Of a stretch of DNA of 12,286 nt, positions 1 through 7,417 are shown in pieces. Origin of the DNA: Fidelibacterota bacterium (GTDB lineage: Bacteria > Fidelibacterota > UBA2242); the NCBI GenBank assembly GCA_003527965.1, contig DPVY01000189.1, positions 1 to 12,286 of the forward strand, read 5' to 3'. Numbering within the stretch: the stretch's first letter is position 1; every line of letters starts with the position of its first letter. The notes under the pieces are model-generated. The model made no database searches, was not told where the DNA came from, and was given only the letters and a program-made list of their open reading frames with translations. A program made the translations under genes and the position numbers.

Positions 1-1367
1 GTCAAGACATGCATAAAAGCGCCGGCAACGCCATCTGGTTCGAAGAAGCCGCGGAAAAGATGGGCGTTGATGTGATGCGCTGGATGTATGCCGACCATAA
101 TCCGGTAAATAATCTGAACTTTGGTTACAACAAAGCCAAAGATTTCCGCAAGCAGATAATTACGCTCTGGAATTCATACTCTTTCTTTGCAACTTATGCC
201 GAGTTGGATAATTACTCTCCCGATACCCATAAAGTGAACAGTGAACAGCTATCGGAATTGGACCGCTGGCTGATCGCCCGCCTTAATTTGATGATCAGGG
301 AAGTCCGGGAAGCGCTTGATGATTATGCACCCGGAAAAGCCATGAAAGTAGTTGATGGATTCCTGGAAGTGTTATCGAACTGGTATATCCGCCGCAGCCG
401 TCGCCGTTTCTGGAAATCGGAGGATGATTCCGATAAATGGGGCGCTTATCAGACTTTATACACCGCCTTGAAAAATCTGATCCGGGTTCTGGCGCCGGTG
501 ATTCCCTTTGTTACCGATGCGATCTACCAGAACCTGGTTCGCGGGTTGGAAGGTGACGCGCCGGTCAGCGTGCACCTTACTGATTATCCGGACTGGGATG
601 AAGAGTATATTGATGAAGCGCTCATAAATAAGATCGATACCGTTATCAAGATCGTTGGGATGGGGCGCGCAGCGCGCAACAAGGCTAATTTAAAAGTGCG
701 TCAACCGTTACAAAAGGTGTTAGTGAAGTTACCTGCAGATATTAGCCCTGCTTCTCTAACGGATTTAAGAGAGCAGATCCTTGAGGAATTGAATATCAAG
801 GAAATTGAATATATTGAAGACGATAGCGCCCTTGCGACCTATATCGTCAAACCTAACTTTGCGACTTTAAGTGTAAAATACGGAAAACAATTGGGCGAGA
901 TCAGAGCATCTCTCGCAAAACTTCCTTCAAGCGAAGTAGCCGGAAAAATTCAAAAAGGCGGCTCAGTTGAGTTGCAGTTGACCGATAATAAAGTATTTCT
1001 CTCTGCTGCAGACCTGTTAATTGAACGACAGGATACCGAAGGATACGCTGTCATTTTTGAAGGGGATTATACCGTTGCCATAGACACCCGGCTGACCGAT
1101 GAGTTGAAAAAAGAGGGATATGTACGGGATTTGATACGACATGTTCAAACCTTGCGGAAAGATGCCGATTTTAAGGTTGAAGATCGTATAAATGTGTCTT
1201 TTGAAGCAGACGCACCGGTTGTTGAAGCGTTAAAGGATTTTATGTCGTATTTCACCCGTGAAACTCTTGCTATAGATGTGGGTTTTACTTTGCGGGCGGG
1301 TGAAATTGAAAAAGAAATAATAATTGATGGGAATAAAATACGTGTTTCTGTCAGTCGGATTGATTAA
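1..1367 (+). CDS. ileS: Isoleucyl-tRNA synthetase, C-terminal part (5' truncated by window edge)
   Basis: Cytoplasmic class I aminoacyl-tRNA synthetase that charges tRNA-Ile. The reading frame is open from the first full codon (base 3), so the ATG at 9 is internal and the true start lies upstream of the window. The visible part begins at the catalytic KMSKS loop, here D-M-H-K-S followed by AGNAI. Next come the AEKMGVDVMRW and NNLNFGY segments typical of IleRS, then the helical anticodon-binding domain (about residues 80-180) with the SNWYIRRSRRRFWKSEDD signature. The C-terminal DUF5915-like region follows, with RDLIRHVQTLRKDADFKVEDRI near the end. No C-terminal zinc-finger cysteines are seen, which resembles the IleRS2-like long form more than the E. 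coli type. The dksA-like gene follows 20 bp downstream, so the two are probably co-transcribed. The family call is secure; the loop variant is unusual. Confidence 0.96.
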   Translation, partial: QDMHKSAGNAIWFEEAAEKMGVDVMRWMYADHNPVNNLNFGYNKAKDFRKQIITLWNSYSFFATYAELDNYSPDTHKVNSEQLSELDRWLIARLNLMIREVREALDDYAPGKAMKVVDGFLEVLSNWYIRRSRRRFWKSEDDSDKWGAYQTLYTALKNLIRVLAPVIPFVTDAIYQNLVRGLEGDAPVSVHLTDYPDWDEEYIDEALINKIDTVIKIVGMGRAARNKANLKVRQPLQKVLVKLPADISPASLTDLREQILEELNIKEIEYIEDDSALATYIVKPNFATLSVKYGKQLGEIRASLAKLPSSEVAGKIQKGGSVELQLTDNKVFLSAADLLIERQDTEGYAVIFEGDYTVAIDTRLTDELKKEGYVRDLIRHVQTLRKDADFKVEDRINVSFEADAPVVEALKDFMSYFTRETLAIDVGFTLRAGEIEKEIIIDGNKIRVSVSRID

Positions 1368-1387
1368 ATTTTCGCAGGAGGAATAAA

Positions 1388-1786
1388 ATGGGAACAAAAA
1401 CAATTAAGACCAAATACAGTTCGGAAGATCTGGAATATTTTAAGAATCTTATTCTAAATAAACGGGAAGAGAGTCTAAAAGCCATTAAAAAGCTGGAAGC
1501 GATTGCCATGAACGATAACGAGATCCAGAGTAACGCTTCCCAGGATTCTACCTATGCTTATCATATGGCTGATGTTGGCACTGATGCTCAGGAACGGGAG
1601 AAAGCCTTTCTGTGGTTATCCAGAGAAAATAAATATTTGACACATATGAACGCCGCACTTGATCGGATAAAAACCGGAGAATATGGTATTTGTATTGAGT
1701 GTGAACAACTAATTCCTAAAGAACGGCTTGAAGAAGTCCCCCATACCCAGCATTGTGTTAAGTGTAAATCAAAAGTAAAAAAATAA
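1388..1786 (+). CDS. TraR/DksA-family zinc-finger protein
   Basis: A 132-residue protein of the DksA/TraR family, whose members enter the RNA polymerase secondary channel and alter initiation, often together with ppGpp. An N-terminal helical region (about 10-95) would form the coiled coil. Its tip carries HMADVGTDAQEREKA (D62, D66), resembling the Firmicutes/FCB general-stress type rather than the exact DxxDxA tip of E. coli DksA. A C-terminal C4 zinc finger follows with Cys102, Cys105, Cys123 and Cys126 (CIEC...CVKC). The start is supported by a strong AGGAGG ribosome binding site at about 1376-1381, 6-7 bases before the ATG. It lies 20 bp after ileS, an arrangement known in several FCB lineages. 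Whether it behaves as a true DksA or as a TraR-like paralogue cannot be told from sequence, so no symbol is given. Confidence 0.93.
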   Translation: MGTKTIKTKYSSEDLEYFKNLILNKREESLKAIKKLEAIAMNDNEIQSNASQDSTYAYHMADVGTDAQEREKAFLWLSRENKYLTHMNAALDRIKTGEYGICIECEQLIPKERLEEVPHTQHCVKCKSKVKK

Positions 1787-2035
1787 TTCCGGTATAGTGA
1801 TAATTAACCAATTTTAGCTCTTTTAAAAAGTCGCTATGGATTATCACGTATGAAATGTTTATCTTTAGTTGTGAATAGACTAAAATATGCTAACACGATG
1901 ATGCGAGGTAAATAAATCATCCATTTTTACGCTTGCTACCACTATTTAAATAAGCAAATCAATGATATTCAATCACTCAAGTGCCTGACTTTGAGCAATA
2001 TTTAATTGACCCATGATGAGTGGTTTGTTTCTGAA
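1787..2035. other. AT-rich intergenic gap between the dksA-like gene and rluD
   Basis: About 250 bp with no supportable gene. Frames contain only very short ORFs, the longest noted being 21 codons from ATG 1850 without a ribosome binding site. There is a weak dyad (TTGCT 1933-1937 and AGCAA 1953-1957) and an imperfect AT-rich dyad around 1817-1836, but no clear rho-independent terminator and no convincing -35/-10 pair. In related operons lspA commonly lies between the dksA-like gene and rluD; I find no LspA motif here. The gap is the only sizeable break in the first 6 kb, so a promoter for the rluD group may lie in it. Confidence 0.6.
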
Positions 2036-3028
2036 ATGAGCAACACACAATCCAAAAATGAACTCGTTTTTAGAGTAGATGAAGCGGAGGGGCTACGGCT
2101 GGATTCCTATCTGTCACAGAAAATTGATTCGATATCCCGTTCGAAAATTCATCAGCTTATCCAGAATGGAGAAGCTCTGGTAAACAGCGCTGTAGCCAAA
2201 CCCAGTCACCGATTGAAAAACGACGATATCGTTACCATCCATATTCCTCCTCCTGAACCGTTAGAGATTACGCCGGAAGATATGCCGTTATCCATACTGT
2301 ATGAAGATGAACATTATTTTGCCTTGAATAAACCTTCCGGTATAGTTGTTCACCCCGGTGCGGGCAATTTTGAGGGAACGCTGGTAAGCGGGCTGGTAAA
2401 TTATACCAACCAACTCAGTTCTCTGGGAGGGGTTTTGCGTCCCGGACTGGTCCACCGGTTGGATAAAGACACAACCGGAGTTCTGATTGTTGCAAAAAAT
2501 GATGAAGCCCACTGGAAATTAGGGCAACAGTTTGCCGGACGGAAGGTTTACAAAGAATACCGTGCGCTTGTTTGGGGAACACCGGAACCCTTGCAGGGCG
2601 TAATTGAACAACCTATTGGACGCAGCGCGGCGGACCGCAAAAAATTTGCCGTTACCGATTCGGGTAAATTTTCTCGCAGTCGCTATGAAGTGTTGAATTC
2701 TTATTGTCTTATTTCTGCGGTTAAGGTCATTCTGGAAACCGGCCGCACTCATCAAATTCGGGTCCACCTGAATTACATCGGTCATCCTGTCGTCGGTGAT
2801 GTAGTCTACGGTGCTAAAAAACGCCGGTTCTCGATGCTGGAAAAGAGATATTATGATCTGGGGAACCAGGTGGTTGCCCAGACTAAGCGGCAAATGTTAC
2901 ATGCTTATTGTCTTCGTTTTCAACACCCTTTTAGCGGCAAAGAAATTCAAATTATTGCGCCTCTTCCCGATGATTTTATCCGGCTTGAAGAGCTGTTACA
3001 GAATTGGGATAAGTCTGATGGATATTGA
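2036..3028 (+). CDS. rluD: RluD-type 23S rRNA pseudouridine synthase
   Basis: Converts specific uridines in large-subunit rRNA to pseudouridine (RluA/RluD family, helix 69 for RluD). From ATG 2036 the product is 330 residues, close to the family norm of about 320-330. An S4 RNA-binding domain spans about residues 17-75 (LRLDSYLSQKIDSISRSKIHQLI). The catalytic domain follows with NKPSGIVVHPG (98-108), the signature HRLDKDTTG with catalytic Asp143, and GRTHQIRVHL further on. An in-frame TTG at 2006 would add ten residues (MTHDEWFVSE). I prefer ATG 2036 because S4 homology begins shortly after it, but no strong Shine-Dalgarno site supports either start. The 3' end overlaps the xer gene by 11 bp, indicating translational coupling. 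RluD is the likeliest member from its S4 domain and length; RluC or another RluA-type enzyme is possible. Confidence 0.93.
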   Translation: MSNTQSKNELVFRVDEAEGLRLDSYLSQKIDSISRSKIHQLIQNGEALVNSAVAKPSHRLKNDDIVTIHIPPPEPLEITPEDMPLSILYEDEHYFALNKPSGIVVHPGAGNFEGTLVSGLVNYTNQLSSLGGVLRPGLVHRLDKDTTGVLIVAKNDEAHWKLGQQFAGRKVYKEYRALVWGTPEPLQGVIEQPIGRSAADRKKFAVTDSGKFSRSRYEVLNSYCLISAVKVILETGRTHQIRVHLNYIGHPVVGDVVYGAKKRRFSMLEKRYYDLGNQVVAQTKRQMLHAYCLRFQHPFSGKEIQIIAPLPDDFIRLEELLQNWDKSDGY

Positions 3029-3923
3029 AAAAATAATCTTACAATTTGTACGATATTTGAAACAGGAGAGAGGCTACTCGGATAATACCGTCGCAGCGTA
3101 CCGGCGGGATCTGGAGCAGTTTAGCGCTTTTTATGCGGAATATGCCAACGCCGTTCCTTTTGATATAGCTATTGTAAACAAACTCGGAATCAGGCATTTT
3201 CTGGGAATGTTATCTGAAAACGGTCTTGAGATGACTTCAATTACCCGGAAACTGGCTTCCCTGAAGTCCTTTTTCAAATTCCTGGCGCGCCAGGGAATCG
3301 TTACTTCCAACCCGGCTGCCATGGTAAAATCCCCGAAAACCAAAAAACGGCTACCTGTTATTCTTTCGGAAGAGCAATTAGTCCAGGTCCTCAACAGTCC
3401 GGGCAAAGACAATTTTGTTAGTTTGCGCAACCGGGCAATTCTTGAATTGTTTTACAGTACCGGTATCCGCCTCGGTGAATTGCTGGCGATCAATTATGGG
3501 GATGTAAATTTTAATCGTATGACTTTGCGAGTATACGGAAAAGGAGCCAAAGAGCGCATCGTTCCTTTTGGGAAGCAGGCTGAAGTAACTCTAAAGGCAT
3601 ATCTCGACAAGAGGCGCCGTGAATTTGGGAGCGTTACTCTGGAAAGCCCTCTGTTTATCAGCAGTCGGGGACGGCGAATTTCCCGGTCGGCTGTTCAGAA
3701 GATGGTAACGGCGGTCTTACAAACCGTCTCTGAGCAGAAACATTTGAGCCCCCATGTATTGCGCCATTCCTTCGCCTCGCATTTGCTCGATAACGGGGCG
3801 GATCTGAATGCGGTGAAAGATTTGTTGGGGCACAACAGTCTTTCGACGACACAACTATATACGCATATTAAAATTGGGAAGATGAAAGAAGTGTATAAAC
3901 AAGCACACCCTCACGCAGATTAA
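3018..3923 (+). CDS. xerD: Tyrosine recombinase XerC/XerD
   Basis: A 301-residue site-specific tyrosine recombinase of the size typical for XerC/XerD, which resolve chromosome dimers at dif near the division septum. The N-terminal SAM-like core-binding domain spans about residues 1-95 (FVRYLKQERGYSDNTVAAY). The catalytic domain carries the complete set Arg151 (STGIRLGEL), Lys175 (GKGAKER), His246-x-x-Arg249 (HVLRHSFASHLL), His272 (LLGHNSLSTTQ) and nucleophile Tyr281 (LYTHI). I chose ATG 3018 because the frame further upstream runs inside rluD and has no recombinase homology; the preferred start overlaps the rluD stop by 11 bp. The housekeeping neighbourhood argues for a dif recombinase rather than a phage or integron integrase. 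XerC and XerD cannot be separated by eye, so the symbol is provisional. Confidence 0.92.
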   Translation: MDIEKIILQFVRYLKQERGYSDNTVAAYRRDLEQFSAFYAEYANAVPFDIAIVNKLGIRHFLGMLSENGLEMTSITRKLASLKSFFKFLARQGIVTSNPAAMVKSPKTKKRLPVILSEEQLVQVLNSPGKDNFVSLRNRAILELFYSTGIRLGELLAINYGDVNFNRMTLRVYGKGAKERIVPFGKQAEVTLKAYLDKRRREFGSVTLESPLFISSRGRRISRSAVQKMVTAVLQTVSEQKHLSPHVLRHSFASHLLDNGADLNAVKDLLGHNSLSTTQLYTHIKIGKMKEVYKQAHPHAD

Positions 3924-3944
3924 ATTAATTGAGAGGAGAAGAAG

Positions 3945-4232
3945 ATGAATATTGAAATTACATCAAGACATTTTGAGGCATCGGAAAGAGTTCGGGATTA
4001 TCTGAATAGTGAAATGGAGAAATTGAATAAGTTTGATCACCTGATTTCCACCTGTAAAGTGATTCTGGAAAAATCTAAAGAGGGCGAAACGGTTGAAATC
4101 ACCCTTCATGTCTCCGGCAAAGACCTGGTTTGTTCTGAATCCAGTGATGAGTTCATTAAATCAATTGATCGGGCTGTTGAAAAGATGGAGCGACAGTTGA
4201 AACGATTTAAAGAAAAGAGGTTTGAACACTAA
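3945..4232 (+). CDS. hpf: Short ribosome hibernation-promoting factor (HPF/RaiA family)
   Basis: A 95-residue protein of the HPF/YfiA family, which binds the 30S decoding region in stationary phase and promotes ribosome dimerisation or inactivation. It starts with the family pattern MNIEITSRHFEASERVRDY, continues with KLNKFDHLISTCKVILE, and ends in the basic helix AVEKMERQLKRFKEKR. Only the S30AE domain is present, so this is a short HPF without the C-terminal dimerisation domain of long HPF. A strong GAGAGGAGAAG ribosome binding site sits just before the ATG, 21 bp after xer. The stop codon TAA shares its last A with the hprK start. Hpf next to hprK recurs in many bacteria that keep remnants of the PTS-nitrogen cluster. 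Confidence 0.93.
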   Translation: MNIEITSRHFEASERVRDYLNSEMEKLNKFDHLISTCKVILEKSKEGETVEITLHVSGKDLVCSESSDEFIKSIDRAVEKMERQLKRFKEKRFEH

Positions 4233-5212
4233 TGCAGGAAACACTTACAGTCGGTAGAATGTTTAAGGACAACCGCGCAAAATTAAAATTGAAGCGGTTT
4301 AATGCAAACATCGGATACGACCGCATTATTACTTCATCCAAGTTGAATCGTCCCGGTCTTGAATTAACGGGATTCTGGAGTTATTTTGACAAAAAGCGCA
4401 TCCAAGTGATTGGGCGTAAGGAGCATAAGTTTTTAATGACTTTGCCGGATAACGACAGGTTGAAAGTCCTGAAGAAATTGTACACATCCGGTTGTCCGGC
4501 GATTATTTTTGCTCACGGTACGAAACCGGCGCAAGATTCTTTGGAAATTGCAAAAAAGAACAATTTGGCAATGTTTTCAACAACAATGCTCACCAGTACG
4601 TTGATTGGACTGCTGATGGATTACCTGGACTGGAACCTGGCGCCTTCGACCATTGTCCATGGTTCGTTAGTGGATGTGTATGGTGTGGGGCTATTATTAA
4701 CAGGAAGAAGCGGAATCGGGAAAAGCGAAGTTGCTTTGGATCTTGTTGAGCGAGGGCATCGGTTGGTAGCCGATGATGTTGTGAAGATCATACGCCGGGC
4801 GGACAACGTAATTATCGGGACCAGTGATGAATTTCTGGAACATCATATGGAGGTCCGGGGGTTGGGTATTGTCGATGTCCGCAATATGTTTGGTGTTCAG
4901 GCTGTTCGTCAGCAAAAGCGTCTCGAAGTTCAGGTCGAACTGGTCGAATGGAACGACAATGCCAGCTATGAGCGAATTGGAGCGAAGGAAAAATATGTCA
5001 AAATCCTGGAAGTCAATATACCATCTGTAAAACTGCCTATATATCCCGGTAAGAATATTACGGTGATCGCCGAGGTGATCGCCTTGAATTTTCTTTTAAA
5101 ATATATGGGTCAAAATCCCGCTAAAATTTTTGAGAAAAAGTTGGCTGCCAAAATACGTAAAAAATCCAATGAAGCAACTCTGGAGCAGTATCTGAAAAAA
5201 GATTTCGAGTAA
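4232..5212 (+). CDS. hprK: HPr kinase/phosphorylase
   Basis: A bifunctional kinase/phosphorylase that acts on the regulatory serine of the PTS phosphocarrier HPr, linking carbon status to regulation. At 326 residues it has the usual length. Residues 1-130 are the variable N-terminal domain. The C-terminal kinase core holds the conserved His143 (TIVHGSLVDVYGVG), a Walker A loop GRSGIGKS at 158-165, catalytic Asp pair 181-182 (LVADDVVKI), and the HPrK signature EVRGLGIVDVRNMFG starting at 207. A conserved PGKN...EVIALN segment lies near the C-terminus. Its ATG overlaps the hpf stop by one base, so translation is coupled. No HPr (ptsH), EI or EIIA gene is present in the window, so its substrate would be encoded elsewhere. 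Confidence 0.95.
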   Translation: MQETLTVGRMFKDNRAKLKLKRFNANIGYDRIITSSKLNRPGLELTGFWSYFDKKRIQVIGRKEHKFLMTLPDNDRLKVLKKLYTSGCPAIIFAHGTKPAQDSLEIAKKNNLAMFSTTMLTSTLIGLLMDYLDWNLAPSTIVHGSLVDVYGVGLLLTGRSGIGKSEVALDLVERGHRLVADDVVKIIRRADNVIIGTSDEFLEHHMEVRGLGIVDVRNMFGVQAVRQQKRLEVQVELVEWNDNASYERIGAKEKYVKILEVNIPSVKLPIYPGKNITVIAEVIALNFLLKYMGQNPAKIFEKKLAAKIRKKSNEATLEQYLKKDFE

Positions 5213-5227
5213 TCCTGGAGATTAATA

Positions 5228-6202
5228 ATGAAAGCAATAATTCCCGCCGCTGGAATCGGGGAACGTTTACAGCCCCTGACGCTAACCCGACCGAAAGTTT
5301 TATTACCCGTTGCCGGCAAACCCATTATCGGACATATTCTTGATAAACTCATTCAATCGGGGATTGATGAAATTACCCTGATTGTTGGTTACAAGGGGAA
5401 ACAGGTCGTTGACTTTGTTGAGAATAATTATTCCGTCCGGATTAATTTTGTAGAACAGAAGGAACGTAAAGGCTTAGGGCATGCCGTGGAGATGGGTCTG
5501 GATGAACGGGATGAACCGGTATTGATTGTTCTGGGTGACACAATCCTTGATCTGAATTTTAAGCATTTCATCCAAAGTAAGCTGAATATCATCGGAGTGA
5601 TGGAAGTAGACGATCCCCGGCGATTTGGAATTGTTGAAATGGAAAATGACAGAGTTCTGCGCCTGGTGGAAAAACCGGAGCATTCATACAGCAATCTGGC
5701 AATTGCCGGGATTTATCTGCTGCAAAATGAATCTCTGCTTAAAAAGGCTATTCGCCACACCATTGAAAATAACATTACGACGAAAGGTGAATATCAGCTG
5801 ACCGATGCCTTACAGATTTTATTGAACTGGAAAGAAGAGATGACCGTTGAAATGATCCACGCCTGTTATGACTGCGGGACCCGGGAAGCACTGCTGGATA
5901 CCAATCGTCATTTATTAAGTCAACAGATTAACCAGCCCCGTTCTTTTCCTAACACTTTAATTATTCCGCCGGTCTATATTCATCCCGAAGTGATGATCAA
6001 AGATAGCATAATCGGTCCTTACGTCAGTATTGCCCGAGGGGTGACAATTGAACGAGCGATTCTTGAAGATACAATTATCGATGAAAATTCATCAGTCCAA
6101 AAAACGGTCTTGAAAGATAGTTTGATCGGTAAGGACGCCAGGGTGATCGGCGACGATCATCGGATGGATGCCGGCGATCACTCCCACCGTAATTTAGGTT
6201 GA
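5228..6202 (+). CDS. Sugar-1-phosphate nucleotidyltransferase with left-handed beta-helix tail
   Basis: A 324-residue enzyme of the NTP_transferase family (RmlA/GalU/GlmU N-terminal fold), which joins a sugar-1-phosphate to an NTP to give an NDP-sugar for cell-envelope polysaccharide. The Rossmann-like core opens with MKAIIPAAGIGERLQPLT and RPK (Lys23), the G-x-G-x-R...PK signature. GLGHA (82-86), the metal-binding GDT (103-105) and EKP (148-150) follow. From about residue 250 to the end there are hexapeptide-like repeats (IHPEVMI, IIGPYVSI, GVTIERAIL, DTIIDENSSV, DSLIGKDARV), a left-handed beta-helix. This resembles the long RmlA/archaeal Sat type. The sugar and the base (dTTP, UTP or CTP) cannot be decided from sequence. 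It starts 15 bp after hprK behind a CCTGGAG site, so it is probably in the same operon. Confidence 0.88.
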   Translation: MKAIIPAAGIGERLQPLTLTRPKVLLPVAGKPIIGHILDKLIQSGIDEITLIVGYKGKQVVDFVENNYSVRINFVEQKERKGLGHAVEMGLDERDEPVLIVLGDTILDLNFKHFIQSKLNIIGVMEVDDPRRFGIVEMENDRVLRLVEKPEHSYSNLAIAGIYLLQNESLLKKAIRHTIENNITTKGEYQLTDALQILLNWKEEMTVEMIHACYDCGTREALLDTNRHLLSQQINQPRSFPNTLIIPPVYIHPEVMIKDSIIGPYVSIARGVTIERAILEDTIIDENSSVQKTVLKDSLIGKDARVIGDDHRMDAGDHSHRNLG

Positions 6203-6259
6203 TTTTATAAACATTTTAACTTACGTTTATCGAATTAAAAAAATCGAAGAAGGAAAAAT

Positions 6260-7417
6260 ATGAAAAAGTACCATTTTACATCAGAATCAGTCACTGAAGG
6301 GCATCCGGATAAAGTCTGTGATGCCGTATCGGATTCTATCCTTGATGCATTGTTGACTGTCGATCCGGATAGCCGGGTTGCCTGTGAAACACTCACAACT
6401 ACCGGCTTGGTGATGGTGGTAGGTGAAATATCTACCAAAGCTTATGTAGATATTCCCAGCATTGTACGGAACACCCTGGAACGTATTGGCTATACTAATC
6501 CGGATTTCGGACTTGACGCCAAAAGTTGTGCCGTCGTTACATCCATTCATGAACAGAGTGAAAATATTGCATTGGGTGTGAATGAAACCAATCAACATGA
6601 ACAGGGCGCCGGCGATCAGGGCATGATGTTTGGCTATGCCTGTGATGAAACACCGGAACTGATGCCGCTCCCGATTTCGCTGGCTAACAAGATTACCATG
6701 AGATTGGCAAATGTGCGCAAGAAGGGGATATTAAATTGGGTCAGACCCGACGGTAAATCCCAGGTAACGGTAGAATATATTGACGACGAACCGAAATCGG
6801 TTACCAATATTGTGGTCGCCGTTCATCATAATCCTGATATCCCTCATGAAAAGATTGTTCATGATATCAAAAAACACGTAATTATTCCGGTTTGTGAACC
6901 CTACCTGACCCCGGAGACAAAATATCATATCAACGCCACCGGAATTTTTGCTGTAGGGGGGCCGGAAGCTGATGCGGGAGTAACAGGAAGAAAAATCATT
7001 GTTGATACCTACGGCGGTATGGGACGTCACGGCGGTGGTGCGTTTTCGGGTAAGGATCCGTCAAAAGTTGACCGTTCGGCCTCCTATATGGCTCGCTATA
7101 TTGCCAAGAATATTGTAGCTGCGAAACTTGCGAGACGCTGCGAAGTACAATTGGCTTATTCAATTGGAGTTGCCGATCCGGTTTCGGTGTATACAAACAC
7201 CTTTGGGACCGGTAAAGTGGATGAGGCAGAGTTGGCAACCGCAATTCGTAAAATATTCCCCCTGAAACCGGCGGAAATTATTAAACATCTGCAGTTAAAA
7301 CGCCCCATCTATTCCAAGACCGCGGCTTATGGTCATTTCGGTCGTGAGGATGCCGAATTTAGCTGGGAAAATACCGATAAAATTGATGAATTGAAAACCT
7401 ATTTTGGAGTGAAATAA
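6260..7417 (+). CDS. metK: S-adenosylmethionine synthetase
   Basis: Makes S-adenosylmethionine from methionine and ATP. The 385-residue length is normal for the bacterial enzyme. It starts with FTSESVTEGHPDK (GHPDK at 14-18), the ATP/metal site. The two PROSITE-type signatures are present: GAGDQGMMFGYA (from 116) and GGGAFSGKD (258-266). Residues 224-240 read INATGIF...GGPEADAG where most family members have IN-P-T-G-R-F, so a Pro and an Arg are replaced; the surrounding GVTGRKIIVDTYGG is intact. An AGAAGGA ribosome binding site lies six bases before the ATG. The 57-bp leader is too short for a classical SAM riboswitch and shows none. The gene shares one base with ahcY, so the two activated-methyl-cycle enzymes are coupled. 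Confidence 0.97.
   Translation: MKKYHFTSESVTEGHPDKVCDAVSDSILDALLTVDPDSRVACETLTTTGLVMVVGEISTKAYVDIPSIVRNTLERIGYTNPDFGLDAKSCAVVTSIHEQSENIALGVNETNQHEQGAGDQGMMFGYACDETPELMPLPISLANKITMRLANVRKKGILNWVRPDGKSQVTVEYIDDEPKSVTNIVVAVHHNPDIPHEKIVHDIKKHVIIPVCEPYLTPETKYHINATGIFAVGGPEADAGVTGRKIIVDTYGGMGRHGGGAFSGKDPSKVDRSASYMARYIAKNIVAAKLARRCEVQLAYSIGVADPVSVYTNTFGTGKVDEAELATAIRKIFPLKPAEIIKHLQLKRPIYSKTAAYGHFGREDAEFSWENTDKIDELKTYFGVK

Noticed and set aside
1850..1915. 21-codon ORF (MKCLSLVVNRLKY...) between the dksA-like gene and rluD as a leader peptide
   Set aside because: No ribosome binding site, no attenuator-like hairpins after it, and such ORFs are expected by chance in AT-rich DNA.
2006..2035. TTG at 2006 as the rluD start
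   Set aside because: The ten extra residues do not resemble the family N-terminus and no Shine-Dalgarno site supports it; ATG 2036 gives a typical length.
2811..3017. Extended xer ORF starting inside rluD
   Set aside because: This part is the rluD coding region read in another frame; recombinase homology begins at ATG 3018.
6203..6259. SAM riboswitch upstream of metK
   Set aside because: The 57-bp leader is short, AT-rich and shows no stem arrangement of a known SAM riboswitch class.
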